Assembly (NCBI RefSeq): GCF_004004555.2
Contig: NZ_SACP01000010.1
Span: 124,001 to 188,000, forward strand
Direction of reading: 5' to 3'
Length of the DNA stretch: 64,000 bases
Source: Methylobacterium oryzihabitans
GTDB lineage: Bacteria; Pseudomonadota; Alphaproteobacteria; Rhizobiales; Beijerinckiaceae
Part shown: positions 15,837 through 24,985 of the stretch, piece after piece
Layout of the letters: every line of letters begins with the position of its first letter
How positions within the stretch are numbered: position 1 is the first letter of the stretch
Made by a program: the position numbers and the translations under genes
Notes under the pieces: generated by a model
What the model was told of the DNA's origin: nothing
Databases searched by the model: none
What the model saw: only the letters and a program-made list of their open reading frames with translations

Positions 15837-18812
15837 ATGACCCAGCGTTCGCCCTATCGCTTCCTCGCCGTCCGCATCTGGGCCGGCGTGCTGGCGACCT
15901 GCGCGGCGCTCGCCGGGATCACCGCCTGGACCGACTGGCGCGACTACGAGCGGGCGGTGCAGGACATCCGCACCGCCGCGGCCACCGCCGCCCAGGCCCT
16001 CGACCAGGATGCCAGCCGGCTGCTCTCGGCGGTGGACATGGTCCTCTCGGCCGCCGCCGCCCGGGTCGACATGCACGCGGCGGGGGCGAGCGACGCCAAC
16101 ACCCGCGCCCTGCTCGACGGGCTGATGCGCCGCGTCCCGGCGGTCACCGACCTGCGGGTGCTCGACGGCAGCACCGGCGCGCCGCTCTTCGTCCACGGCC
16201 GGCAGGCCACGGCGGAGGACGCCGCCCTCCTCGCCGACATGGCCGCCCATCCCGGGGAGGCGTTCTGGGTCGGGGCGCCGCTGCCCTCCGAGACCGGCTG
16301 GCACGTCAGCGTCGCCCGCCGGATCGCCGCCCGCACCGGCGACGCCCCCCTCGTGGCGGTGGCGGACCTGGCGCTCGCCGAATTGCAGCGCTTCTACGCC
16401 AGCCTCGATCTCGGCGCGCAGGGGGCGGTGACGCTGATCCGCACCGACGGCATGCTGCTGGTGCGCGACCCCTACCTGCCCGAGCAGGTCGGCGCCGCCC
16501 TCGCCGGGGGCGAGCTGATGCGGGCCGCCGGGAAGGCCAGGGCCGGCTTCGTCGAATCCAACACCTCGCCGCTCGACGGCGTCGCGCGCACGATCAGCTT
16601 CCGGCGCCTTCCCGGCGCGCCGCTGGTGGTCGCCGCCGGCATCGCCCGGCACGAGGCCCTGGCGCCCTGGCGCGCCGGCATCCGCCAGGACGTCGTGCTG
16701 GTGCTGGCGGTCAGCCTCGTGCTGGTCGGCCTCGGCTTCGGGCTGACCCGGGTGCTGGCCCGCCACGCCGGCCTGGAGGCCCGGGCCCGGGAGGCGGCCG
16801 GGCGGCTGGCCGCCGAGGAGGCCCGCTACCGGCTGCTGGCCGAGAACACCAGCGAGCTGATCGTGCTCGCCGACGGGGACGGGCGCTGCGCCTACGTCTC
16901 GCCGGCGGTCGAGCGGCTGCTCGGCTACGGTCCGGAGGCGTTCGCCGCCGCCCCCCTGCGGCTGGTCCATCCCGCCGACCGGCCGGCGCTCCAGGCGGTG
17001 CGCCGCCTCGGGCCCGAGGTGTCCCAGGTCACCGTCGTCTGCCGCGCCCGCCGGCGCCGCGGCGGCCTCGTCTGGCTGGAGGGCGTGGTGCGGCGGGTGC
17101 CCGCCGCCCCCGGCGGGCCGACGCTGCTCGCGACCTTCCGCGACGTGAGCGAGCGCCAGCGACAGGCCCGCGACCTCGAGGAGGCCCGCATCGCCGCCGA
17201 GCGGGCGAGCCAGGCCAAGACCGACTTCCTCGCGGCGATGAGCCACGAGATCCGCACGCCCCTCAACGGCGTGCTCGGCTACGCCGACCTGCTGCTCGAC
17301 GATGCGGGCCTCGCCGCCCACCAGCGCCGCTACGCCGAGCGGATCGGCAGCGCCGGGGCGGCGCTCCTCACCGTCGTCGACGACATCCTCGACGTCTCGC
17401 GCATCGAGGCCGGGGCGATCGACCTCGCCCCGGCGCCGTTCTCGCCCGAGGGGCTGGTCGACAACGCGGTCTCGATCGTGCGCGGCATGGCCGAGCGCAA
17501 GGGCCTCGCCCTCGAGGTCAGCCTCGACCCGCGCCTGCCGGCCTTCGCCACCGGCGATGCCGACCGCCTGCGCCAGATCCTGCTCAACCTGCTCAACAAC
17601 GCGGTGAAGTTCACCCGGGCGGGCCGCGTCTCGCTGCGGGTCTTCCCCGACCCGGACGGTCCCCCCGACGCCCTGCGGTTCTGCGTCGAGGATACCGGCA
17701 TCGGCATCGACCCGGCCCATCACGGCCGGCTGTTCCAGCGCTTCGGCCAGCTCGACCCCTCGATCCGGCGCGAGTTCGGCGGCAGCGGCCTCGGGCTCGC
17801 GATCTGCCGCAGCCTCGTTTTGATGATGGGCGGCGAGATCGGGGTCGAGAGCCAGCTCGGCGAGGGCGCCCGGTTCTGGTTCAGCCTGCCGCTGCCGCCG
17901 GCCGAGGCGCCGGTGCCGGCCCGCGACGCGCCCGGCCGCGTGCCGGCGCCGCCGGCGCGCGTCCTGCTGGTCGAGGACGTGGCGATCAACCGCGACCTCG
18001 CCCGGCTGGTGCTGGAGGCCGAGGGGCACGCCGTCGACGTCGCCGAGGACGGCGCCGGGGCGGTGCGGATGGTGCAGGCGCGCGCCTACGACCTCGTGCT
18101 GATGGACGTGCAGATGCCCGGCATGGACGGCATCACCGCGACCGAGATCATCCGCGCCCTGCCGGGGCCCGAACGCGCGGTGCCGATCGTCGCCATGACG
18201 GCGAACGTGCTGCCGGCGCAGGTCGAGGCGTTCCGTGTCGCGGGCATGGACGGCCATGTCGGCAAGCCGTTCAAGCGCCACGAGCTCGCCGCCGCGATCG
18301 CGGCCCACCGGGCGACGGACGCCGCGGCCGCGCGCCCGGCCGCCCCGGTCCCCGAGGCGGCGCACGACCGGGAGGCGTTCGCGTCGCTCGCGGGCCTGCT
18401 CGGCCCCGAGCGGCTCGCCGCGATGCTCGACCGGCTCGCCGACGACCTCCGGCGGCGCTTCCGCGGCGACGACCGCGGCGCGCTCGCCCGCGACGCCCAC
18501 GCGGTGGTCGCGGCCGCCGGCCTGCTCGGCTTCACCGCCCTGTCGGAGCTGTGCCGCAACCTCGAGGAGGCGTGCGAGGCCGGGCGCGACGTCACGGCCC
18601 TGCGCGCCGATCTCGGCCGCCGCCGCGGCGCTGCTTTGACGCATCGGCGGCGCCGGAGCGGAGGCCGGCGGCGGTTGCCATCCGGCGCGGGTTTATCCAT
18701 GACACTTTCGAAGGCCGGACCTCGCGCAAGGGGAACCGGGCGCCCCGGCATCATCCGCCGGAGCCGTTCGGCAGGCCTGGACGCCGCGCGGCGTCGCCCA
18801 GGGGGGCGGTGA
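15837..18812 (+). CDS. Hybrid sensor histidine kinase (Cache-like, PAS, HisKA, REC, HPt)
   Basis: 991 residues from the ATG at 15837. Order: membrane helix 10-30, periplasmic Cache-like domain to about 275, helix about 284-304, PAS about 325-440, HisKA with H470 in [11 protein letters not shown], ATPase domain ([26 protein letters not shown]), receiver with D757 in [13 protein letters not shown], and a C-terminal HPt domain with H888. After the HPt the last 60 residues turn Arg-rich and lose all family character. A one-base frameshift near 18615 would instead give a stop at 18637-18639. It is 10 bp upstream of the LOV gene. Confidence 0.9.
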   Translation: MTQRSPYRFLAVRIWAGVLATCAALAGITAWTDWRDYERAVQDIRTAAATAAQALDQDASRLLSAVDMVLSAAAARVDMHAAGASDANTRALLDGLMRRVPAVTDLRVLDGSTGAPLFVHGRQATAEDAALLADMAAHPGEAFWVGAPLPSETGWHVSVARRIAARTGDAPLVAVADLALAELQRFYASLDLGAQGAVTLIRTDGMLLVRDPYLPEQVGAALAGGELMRAAGKARAGFVESNTSPLDGVARTISFRRLPGAPLVVAAGIARHEALAPWRAGIRQDVVLVLAVSLVLVGLGFGLTRVLARHAGLEARAREAAGRLAAEEARYRLLAENTSELIVLADGDGRCAYVSPAVERLLGYGPEAFAAAPLRLVHPADRPALQAVRRLGPEVSQVTVVCRARRRRGGLVWLEGVVRRVPAAPGGPTLLATFRDVSERQRQARDLEEARIAAERASQAKTDFLAAMSHEIRTPLNGVLGYADLLLDDAGLAAHQRRYAERIGSAGAALLTVVDDILDVSRIEAGAIDLAPAPFSPEGLVDNAVSIVRGMAERKGLALEVSLDPRLPAFATGDADRLRQILLNLLNNAVKFTRAGRVSLRVFPDPDGPPDALRFCVEDTGIGIDPAHHGRLFQRFGQLDPSIRREFGGSGLGLAICRSLVLMMGGEIGVESQLGEGARFWFSLPLPPAEAPVPARDAPGRVPAPPARVLLVEDVAINRDLARLVLEAEGHAVDVAEDGAGAVRMVQARAYDLVLMDVQMPGMDGITATEIIRALPGPERAVPIVAMTANVLPAQVEAFRVAGMDGHVGKPFKRHELAAAIAAHRATDAAAARPAAPVPEAAHDREAFASLAGLLGPERLAAMLDRLADDLRRRFRGDDRGALARDAHAVVAAAGLLGFTALSELCRNLEEACEAGRDVTALRADLGRRRGAALTHRRRRSGGRRRLPSGAGLSMTLSKAGPRARGTGRPGIIRRSRSAGLDAARRRPGGR

Positions 18813-18822
18813 AGGATCGACG

Positions 18823-19380
18823 GTGCACACGCAGACCATCCCGGACGAAGTCAGCCGGTACATCGCTCAGTCGCATATCGCCCTCGCGCTCGGTGCCGCC
18901 GAGGACGACAACCCCCTGCTCCTCGTCAACCAGCCCTTCCGCGACCTCACCGGCTACGGCGAGGAGGAGGTCGTCGGGCGCAACTGCCGCTTCCTCCAGG
19001 GCGAGGTCGAGAACCGCGAGGCGCGCGAGCGGATCCACGCCTTCCTGAACGGCGAGCGGCAGACGGTGCGCACGACGATTCTCAACTTCCGCAAGGACGG
19101 CCGGCCCTTCGTCAACCTGCTCTACATGTCCAAGCTGCGGGACCTGTCCGGGACGGTGCGGTACCTGTTCGCGTCCCAGTTCGACGTCAGCCGCTCGCAG
19201 CCCGACCTGCTCGCCGCCTACGATGCCGATCTCGGACAGGCGATCTCGCGCCTCGGCGCGGCCTTCTCGGAGAGCGACCTCGTCATCGAGGGATCGCTGA
19301 CGACGATCGCCAACACCGTCGCGACCGTCGCCCAGGCCAAGCTCACCCTCTCGGATCTCGATGGAACAGGATTTCCTTGA
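18823..19380 (+). CDS. Short LOV (blue-light photoreceptor) domain protein
   Basis: 185 residues from a GTG start. Residues 20-127 form a LOV-type PAS domain: the flavin adduct cysteine C55 sits in VGRNCRFLQG. The flavin-contacting Asn and Gln are found in ILNFRKDGRPFVNLLYM and LFASQFDVSR. LOV domains bind FMN and form a blue-light cysteinyl adduct. Residues 130-180 are a helical tail with no catalytic domain, so signalling must pass to a partner. Its end overlaps the start of the CheB-CheR-HWE kinase by 20 bp, making that kinase the obvious partner. Confidence 0.88.
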   Translation: MHTQTIPDEVSRYIAQSHIALALGAAEDDNPLLLVNQPFRDLTGYGEEEVVGRNCRFLQGEVENREARERIHAFLNGERQTVRTTILNFRKDGRPFVNLLYMSKLRDLSGTVRYLFASQFDVSRSQPDLLAAYDADLGQAISRLGAAFSESDLVIEGSLTTIANTVATVAQAKLTLSDLDGTGFP

Positions 19381-22300
19381 CCGTCCCGGAGGGGCATCCC
19401 CCTCCGACACGACCGGCGGCGCGGGGACCGCGCCGGCTTTCGGCGGCCCCGTGGTCGGCATCGGCGCCTCGGCGGGCGGTCTCGAGGCCCTGCGCGAGAT
19501 GCTGTCGCGGGCGCGGGCGCCGACCGGCATGGCGTTCGTCATCGTCCAGCACCTCGACCCCAACCACGAGAGCATGCTGGCCCAGCTCCTCGACCGCCAC
19601 ACAGACCTCGAAGTGCTGCAATGCGAGGGCGGCGAGCGGATCGGAGGCGACCGGGTCTACATCATCCCGCCGGGCCGCGGCCTCGCCATCCAGAGCGGCG
19701 TGCTGGAACTGACCCAGTTCGTGCAGCCGCGGGGCCTGCGCCGCCCGATCGACGACTTCTTCCTGTCGCTCGCCGTCGACCAGCAGGCCAACGCCGCCTG
19801 CGTGATCCTGTCGGGGACCGGGGCCGACGGCACGACCGGCTTGCGCGCCGTCAAGGAGCACGGCGGCGTCTGCGTGGTGCAGCAGCCCGAGACCGCGCGC
19901 TACGACGGCATGCCGCTCTCGGCGGTCGGCACCGGCCTCGTCGACTTCGTCCAGCCGCCCGGCGAGATCGTCGACTGCCTCGCGGCGTTCTTCCGCCGCC
20001 GCGGCTCGGAGGGCGGCGAGGACGAGACCGGGCAGGTCGCCGACCATCTCGACGACCTGTGCCGGGTCATCCGCAGCGCGGTCGGCCACGATTTCTCCGG
20101 CTACAAGCGCACGACGCTGGCGCGGCGGGTCGAGCGGCGCATGCACGTCCTCGGGCTCGAATCGGCGCGGACGTACCTTGCCCGCATCCGCACCGACCGG
20201 GCCGAGTGCGAGGCGCTGTTCCGCGACCTGCTCATCAACGTCACCCGGTTCTTCCGCGACGCCGAGGCGTTCGAGATCCTGCGTGAGCGCGCCATCGAGC
20301 CGCTGCTGCGCGGGCGCGACCCGGACGAGGACATTCGGGTCTGGATTCCCGGGTGCTCCAGCGGCGAGGAGGCCTACAGCATCGCGATGCTGTTCGCCGA
20401 GGCGGCGCGACGCCTCGACCTGACGCCCGCGGTGCAGATCTTCGCCACCGACATCGACGAGCGCATGCTGCAGATCGCCCGCGAGGCGAGCTACCCGGCC
20501 GCGGCGCTCGCCGACATCCCGGCCGCCCTGCGCGAGCGCTACGTCGTCCCGCACGCCGAGCGCTTCACCGTCGCGGCCGAGATCCGCGACCTGATCCGGT
20601 TCTCCAGCCACAGCCTGGTGAAGGATCCGCCGTTCTCGCGCATCGACCTCGTGTCGTGCCGCAACCTGCTGATCTACTTCGACGACCGGTTGCAGCAATC
20701 GGTGCTGCCGCTGTTCCACTACGCGGTGCGGCCGGGCGGCTACCTGTTCCTCGGCCCGTCCGAGAGCGTGAGCCGGTTCGAGCAGCTGTTTCCGGCCATC
20801 GACCAGCCGGCCCGCCTGTTCGAGCGCCCGCCGGGCTCGCCGAAATACCCGATCGATCTGCCCGGGGGCCTGCGCCGCGGCGAGTCCCGGCCGAGCGCCG
20901 GCGGCGACCGCAAGGCCGGCGCGATCGCCGACGAGACCGCCGCCGTGCGCCGCGTCGTCGAGCGCTACGCCCCGCCCAGCATGGTGCTGAACGAGGACGG
21001 CGGCATCATCGCCGCCTACGGGCGGCTGAGCCGCTACTTCGACTTCCCGGTGACGCGGGCGGGGGGCAGCAGCGCGATCACCCTGGCGCGGCCGGGCCTG
21101 CGCGACGTGATCGGCCCGCTGCTGCGCCAGACCCGCGACGCGCGCAAGCGCGTGGTGGTCCGCGACGTGACCGTGACCTCCGACTACGGCGAGCAGCAGA
21201 TCGAGCTGGTCTGCGACCCGCTGCCGGACGCCACGATGCTGCTCGTCCTGCGCGAGAGCGGCGCCTTCCGCCCGTCGAGCGATCCCGACCTCGTCGAGAT
21301 GGATGCCGGCGGCGACCACGTCGAGGCGCTCGAGGAGGAATTGCTGCGCACCCGCTACAAGCTGCGCTCGACCGTCGAGGAGCTGGAGACCACCAACGAG
21401 GAGCTGAAGAGCTCCAACGAAGAAATGATGTCGATGAACGAGGAGCTTCAATCGACGAACGAGGAGCTCTCCACCGTCAACGACGAACTCAAGACCAAGA
21501 TCGATCAGCTCACCGTGGCGAATGCCGACCTGCGCAACTTCTTCGAATCGACGGACCTCGCGGTGGTGGTGGTCGACCGCGAGCTGAAGGTGCGCAGCTA
21601 CACCGGATCGGCGACGGCGATCTTCCCGCTGAAGCCCGGCGACCGGGGACGGCCGCTCGCCGACGTGGCGAGCCGGCTGCCGGACCGGGACTACCTCGAC
21701 GACGCGCAGGCGGTCTGCGACGGCGCCGGGGTGATCCAGCGCCGCATCACCACCCGCGACGGCGAGCGCACCCTGTCGCTGCGGGTGCTGCCCTACCGGC
21801 TGCAGAACGGCGGCGTCGACGGCGCCACGCTGGTGCTCACCGACATCACCGAGGCGCTCGCCCTTGAGCGCCAGCTCGCCGCCGAGCGCGAGCGGCTCGA
21901 CCTCGCGATCCGGGCGGGCGGAATCGGTGTGTGGGAATACATGCCCGACGGCGACACGATCGTCCTCGACGCCACCGCCGGCGCGATGCTCGGCCTCGGG
22001 GCGGATGCGCACCCGGTCGCGACCGTCGCCGCGCGGATCGCCCCCGGCGACCGGCCCGACTTCGAGGCCGCCCTCGTCGATGCCGCCCGCGGCCTCGGCG
22101 ACTTCGAGGCCCGCTTCCGGGTGCCGACCGAGCGGCAGGCGCCGCGCCACGTCCGCAGCTACGGCCGGCTCATCGCCGGCAGCGCGCCGCGGCGGATCGT
22201 CGGCGTCTCGCTCGACGTGTCCCCCGAATACGCGCTCGCGGAAACCCGCGACCTGATGCTGCGCGAGATGAACCACCGGGTGAAGAACCTATTCGCGATC

Positions 22301-22828
22301 ATCGGCGGCATGATCTCGGCAGGCGCCCGGTCGCACCGCCGGATCGACGTGTTCGCCGCCGACATGCGCGAGCGGATCTCGGCGCTGGGCCGTGCGCATT
22401 CGCTGTCCGATCCGGCGAGCGACCAGGGCATGAGCGACCTCGCCGACCTCGTCCAGGCGACGCTGCTGCCCTACCGCGAGCACGTCCCGGTCGCGGTCGA
22501 AGGGCCGGCGGTGCGGATCAACTGGCGCCACGTCACGTCGCTGGCGATGATCCTGCACGAATGGGCGACGAACTCGATCAAGTACGGCGCGCTGGGCTCG
22601 GACGACGGCCGGCTGGCGGTGACCTGGGCGCGGGAAGGGGACGGCGTGGTGCTGGACTGGCGCGAGAGCCTGACCCGCCTCGGCGAGCCGGCCCCGGGCC
22701 GCGGCTTCGGCACGCTGCTGGTCGAGATGTCGCTGCGCCAGCTCGAAGCCTCGATGCAGCGCTCGCACGACGGCGGCGAGTACCGGGTCGTGCTGCACCT
22801 GCCGGCGCTGGTCCTGACGGAGGATTGA
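19361..22828 (+). CDS. CheB-CheR-PAS-HWE histidine kinase fusion
   Basis: 1155 residues. A CheB methylesterase domain comes first (S37 in GIGASAGG, VQHLDP, LSGTGADGT), then a CheR methyltransferase domain (about 215-480, WIPGCSSGEEAYSIAML). A long coiled coil follows at about 652-725 (repeated ELxSTNEEL), then PAS domains. The C-terminal HWE-type kinase has H972 in REMNHRVKNLFA, HEWATNSIKYGAL and a WRE box. No receiver domain precedes CheB. Such fusions are typical of methylobacteria and rhizobia. With the overlapping LOV gene it probably forms a light-responsive input to two-component signalling. The TGA stop is the first base-triplet of a dispersed repeat. Confidence 0.9.
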   Translation: MEQDFLDRPGGASPSDTTGGAGTAPAFGGPVVGIGASAGGLEALREMLSRARAPTGMAFVIVQHLDPNHESMLAQLLDRHTDLEVLQCEGGERIGGDRVYIIPPGRGLAIQSGVLELTQFVQPRGLRRPIDDFFLSLAVDQQANAACVILSGTGADGTTGLRAVKEHGGVCVVQQPETARYDGMPLSAVGTGLVDFVQPPGEIVDCLAAFFRRRGSEGGEDETGQVADHLDDLCRVIRSAVGHDFSGYKRTTLARRVERRMHVLGLESARTYLARIRTDRAECEALFRDLLINVTRFFRDAEAFEILRERAIEPLLRGRDPDEDIRVWIPGCSSGEEAYSIAMLFAEAARRLDLTPAVQIFATDIDERMLQIAREASYPAAALADIPAALRERYVVPHAERFTVAAEIRDLIRFSSHSLVKDPPFSRIDLVSCRNLLIYFDDRLQQSVLPLFHYAVRPGGYLFLGPSESVSRFEQLFPAIDQPARLFERPPGSPKYPIDLPGGLRRGESRPSAGGDRKAGAIADETAAVRRVVERYAPPSMVLNEDGGIIAAYGRLSRYFDFPVTRAGGSSAITLARPGLRDVIGPLLRQTRDARKRVVVRDVTVTSDYGEQQIELVCDPLPDATMLLVLRESGAFRPSSDPDLVEMDAGGDHVEALEEELLRTRYKLRSTVEELETTNEELKSSNEEMMSMNEELQSTNEELSTVNDELKTKIDQLTVANADLRNFFESTDLAVVVVDRELKVRSYTGSATAIFPLKPGDRGRPLADVASRLPDRDYLDDAQAVCDGAGVIQRRITTRDGERTLSLRVLPYRLQNGGVDGATLVLTDITEALALERQLAAERERLDLAIRAGGIGVWEYMPDGDTIVLDATAGAMLGLGADAHPVATVAARIAPGDRPDFEAALVDAARGLGDFEARFRVPTERQAPRHVRSYGRLIAGSAPRRIVGVSLDVSPEYALAETRDLMLREMNHRVKNLFAIIGGMISAGARSHRRIDVFAADMRERISALGRAHSLSDPASDQGMSDLADLVQATLLPYREHVPVAVEGPAVRINWRHVTSLAMILHEWATNSIKYGALGSDDGRLAVTWAREGDGVVLDWRESLTRLGEPAPGRGFGTLLVEMSLRQLEASMQRSHDGGEYRVVLHLPALVLTED

Positions 22829-22986
22829 TACCGACGGCCATTGAAAATGACCTTTGGTTCCATTTTCGAATTCTCGCCAAGGCTCTGGCTTGGTGCCGAA
22901 AATTCGAGATGAGTCAACGGCCCCGTCGATCTCGGGCCTGCCCGAGATCGAGTCGATGCGTCAGCATCTCGGGCCGTTGGTATGAG
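22826..22986 (+). repeat. Dispersed palindromic repeat A, copy 1 (3'-end element)
   Basis: About 160 bp sharing most of its length with the inverted copy at 40258-40387. The ends are near-perfect inverted repeats (TGATACCGACGG at the left, CCGTTGGTATGAG at the right). Inside are a hairpin around ccattgaaaatgacc and a second stem CCAAG/CTTGG. This copy carries about 30 extra bp (22924-22953) with its own palindrome (gatctcgggc...gcccgagatc). The first TGA is the stop codon of the upstream kinase. No coding function; a folded 3'-UTR or a MITE-like element is likely. Confidence 0.8.
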
Positions 22987-22990
22987 TTCG

Positions 22991-23361
22991 TCACCGGCCT
23001 ATCCGTCCCTTGCGGATGAAACGGGGTGGCGCCTCGGTGAGCCCATGTCTGTCATGATGAACTCGGGCCCTCTCCTCTCCCCGCGGGCGGGGAGAGGGCT
23101 TCATCCCCCTTGTCGGGGATGAAGCGAGCGCAGGCGAAGCCGGAGCGAGGGTGAGGGGGTGGTTCCGGAGGAGCCACATCCGGCCTCGCCCCCTCACCTT
23201 CGGCTGCTGCCTCGCTTCGTTGACGGCAAGGTCAACGAAGCCCTCTCCCCGCAAGCGGGGCGAGGAGAACGCGCGCAAGCCACCGAGCCCCTCCTGCCGG
23301 ATTCAGAGACCCAAAAAATTCACCTATAAACATAGATAAATAGAGCCGGTTTCTATTTAGG
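22991..23361 (+). repeat. Dispersed intergenic repeat B, copy 1
   Basis: About 370 bp matching, in inverted orientation, 61269-61643 over the whole length. It contains nested hairpins, for example ccctctcc/ggagaggg around a GC stem, cttcatccccc/ggggatgaag, and cttcgttgac/gtcaacgaag. Its right end is an AT-rich tail ending ttctatttagg. It lies 5 bp from repeat A. Open frames across it give the proline/arginine 'SPRPRGEE'-type peptides that are a common annotation artefact. I see no gene in 22829-23392. Confidence 0.8.
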
Positions 23362-23392
23362 CCGCCGGGTCGCCCGGCGGCGGCGAGCGCGG

Positions 23393-23776
23393 TCAGTCCG
23401 CCTGGGCGACGCGGGCGGAGCGGCGCTGGGCGACCCAGCGGCCGGTGCACAGGGACGACACGGTCCAGGTGCCGGAGCCGGAATTGGCCTGGAGCCGGCC
23501 GGAGGCGGCGCCCTGGGCCGCGCCGTTGCGGACGTTGAGGCCGACGCTGCCGTCGCGGCCGATGCGGCCGGTGATGGTGGCGCCGCCGTCGCTGGCGGCC
23601 AGCCGCACGTCGCCGTCGCGGATCGACAGGGCGTAGCTGTAGCTGCTGTCGCACAGGCCCGACTCGGTCACCAGCCGGACATTCCAGGTGCCGTCGAAGC
23701 CCTGCATCTCGGCCCGGGCCGGAGCATGGAAGGAGAGAACGCCCGCGCCGAGCGCCGCGATGAGTGCCGTCTTCAT
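23393..23776 (-). CDS. Small secreted protein of unknown function
   Basis: 127 residues. The first 22 (MKTALIAALGAGVLSFHAPARA) form a typical Sec signal peptide with an ARA cleavage site. The mature part is about 105 residues of beta-rich sequence (FDGTWNVRLV, YSYALSIRDGDVRL, GTWTVSSLCTGRW) with two cysteines that could form a disulfide. The FDGTW...SGTW pattern is like small lipocalin-like or avidin-like barrels seen in many alphaproteobacteria, but I cannot assign a ligand. Confidence 0.7.
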   Translation of the reverse strand: MKTALIAALGAGVLSFHAPARAEMQGFDGTWNVRLVTESGLCDSSYSYALSIRDGDVRLAASDGGATITGRIGRDGSVGLNVRNGAAQGAASGRLQANSGSGTWTVSSLCTGRWVAQRRSARVAQAD

Positions 23777-23998
23777 GCAGATCCCTACGATCCGCCCGGG
23801 CGCTGCCCCGGCGTTTTCGCGGCCGGAGAGATCGCTCCGCCGCTGCGTTGTCGAAGATGTTTGGTGCCGGGATATGACAACGCGACGGCGGCGGCAATAT
23901 GGCGGGGGAACCCGGAAAGACTTGGCACGTTCGCGGCGGTTCTCCGTTCGACGGCGGCTCAGCTTGCCTGCGGCCGAGCTTGGACTTCGGCGTCGGCG

Positions 23999-24919
23999 CT
24001 ACCCGGCCGTCATCCGCCGCCGCAGGTCGGCGTCCGGCAGCGGCCCGGTGGCGGCGCGCAGATTCGCCGCCATGTGGGCGGGGTCGGCGGTGCCGGGAAT
24101 CGCGCAGGTGACGGCGGGATGGCTCAGCACGAACTTCAGCAGGATCTCGGCCCAGCTCGCGCAGCCGAGCGCCGCGGCGTAGTCGGGCAGCGGCCGGTTG
24201 CGCAGCCGGCCGAGCAGCCCGCCGCCGCCGAACGGCCGGTTGACCAGCACCGCGACGCCGCGCTCGGCCGCGAGCGGCAGCAGCCGCGCCTCGGCGGCGC
24301 GGTCGTCGAGGGCGTAGTTGATCTGGAGCACGTCGAGGCGCTCGGCCCGCAGCACCGCCTCGACCTCGTCGTAGGCGCTCTCGGTGTAGTGCGAGATGCC
24401 GAGATAGCGGATGCGGCCCTCCTGCTTCCACTCCCGCAGCACCGGCAGGTGGGTGCGCCAGTCGAGCAGGTTGTGGACCTGGATCAGGTCGAGGCGGTCG
24501 GTCCGGAAGTGCCGCAGCGATTCGCGCATCTGGGTCAGGCCGGCCTCGCGCCCGCGGGTCCAGACCTTGGTCGCCAGGAAGGCCCGGTCTCGGCTGCCGG
24601 TCTCGGCGAGCAGGTCGCCGGTCACCGCCTCGGCCCGTCCGTACATCGGCGAGGAATCGATCACCCGCCCGCCGCCCTCGAACAGGGTGCGGACCACCCC
24701 GGCCAGCGGCGCCCGCTCGGCCGCGCCGGACCCGACGTCGAAGCCGCGCCAGGTCCCGAGGCCGATCGCCGGCAGGCTCTCGCCGCTCGACGGGATCGGG
24801 CGCCGGAGCGGGCTGTCGCCGGCGCTCGCGGCGCCCGTCGCCAGCGCGGCCGGCACCGCGAGGGCGGCGTGCAGGAAGCCCTGGCGGGTCAGGCCCCGGT
24901 CCCGGATCTCGGTCGTCAT
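23999..24919 (-). CDS. Aldo/keto reductase with N-terminal export-like signal
   Basis: 306 residues from the ATG at 24919. The catalytic tetrad is visible as D88 and Y93 (RVIDSSPMYGRAE), K118 (LATKVW) and H149 (IQVHNLL). The N-terminus (TRQGFLHAALAVPAALATGAASA) looks like a secretion signal; it resembles Tat leaders but has no adjacent arginine pair, so the route is uncertain. Aldo/keto reductases use NADPH to reduce aldehydes or ketones. A periplasmic member would need cofactor imported with it, which favours Tat export if it is exported at all. Confidence 0.85.
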   Translation of the reverse strand: MTTEIRDRGLTRQGFLHAALAVPAALATGAASAGDSPLRRPIPSSGESLPAIGLGTWRGFDVGSGAAERAPLAGVVRTLFEGGGRVIDSSPMYGRAEAVTGDLLAETGSRDRAFLATKVWTRGREAGLTQMRESLRHFRTDRLDLIQVHNLLDWRTHLPVLREWKQEGRIRYLGISHYTESAYDEVEAVLRAERLDVLQINYALDDRAAEARLLPLAAERGVAVLVNRPFGGGGLLGRLRNRPLPDYAAALGCASWAEILLKFVLSHPAVTCAIPGTADPAHMAANLRAATGPLPDADLRRRMTAG

Positions 24920-24985
24920 CGTGCCTCTCCCTGAACGCGGCTGGCACAGCGCCAACGGCCGGGACGCCGGGGCGATCCTTCCGGG

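Noticed and set aside
12202..15840. Very long open frame overlapping several genes on the + strand
   Set aside because: It is out of frame with the kinase and antisense to the peroxiredoxin and exporter genes, and gives Arg/Pro/Gly-rich low-complexity protein, the usual result of high GC.
15558..18644. Long antisense open frame under the hybrid kinase
   Set aside because: The kinase domains on the + strand are unambiguous; the antisense product has no domain or ribosome-binding site.
22991..23278. Small ORFs with 'SPRPRGEE' sequence in repeat B (also 61380-61643)
   Set aside because: The ORF follows the repeat, not a gene; both copies are hairpin-rich intergenic DNA and the peptides are known artefact types.
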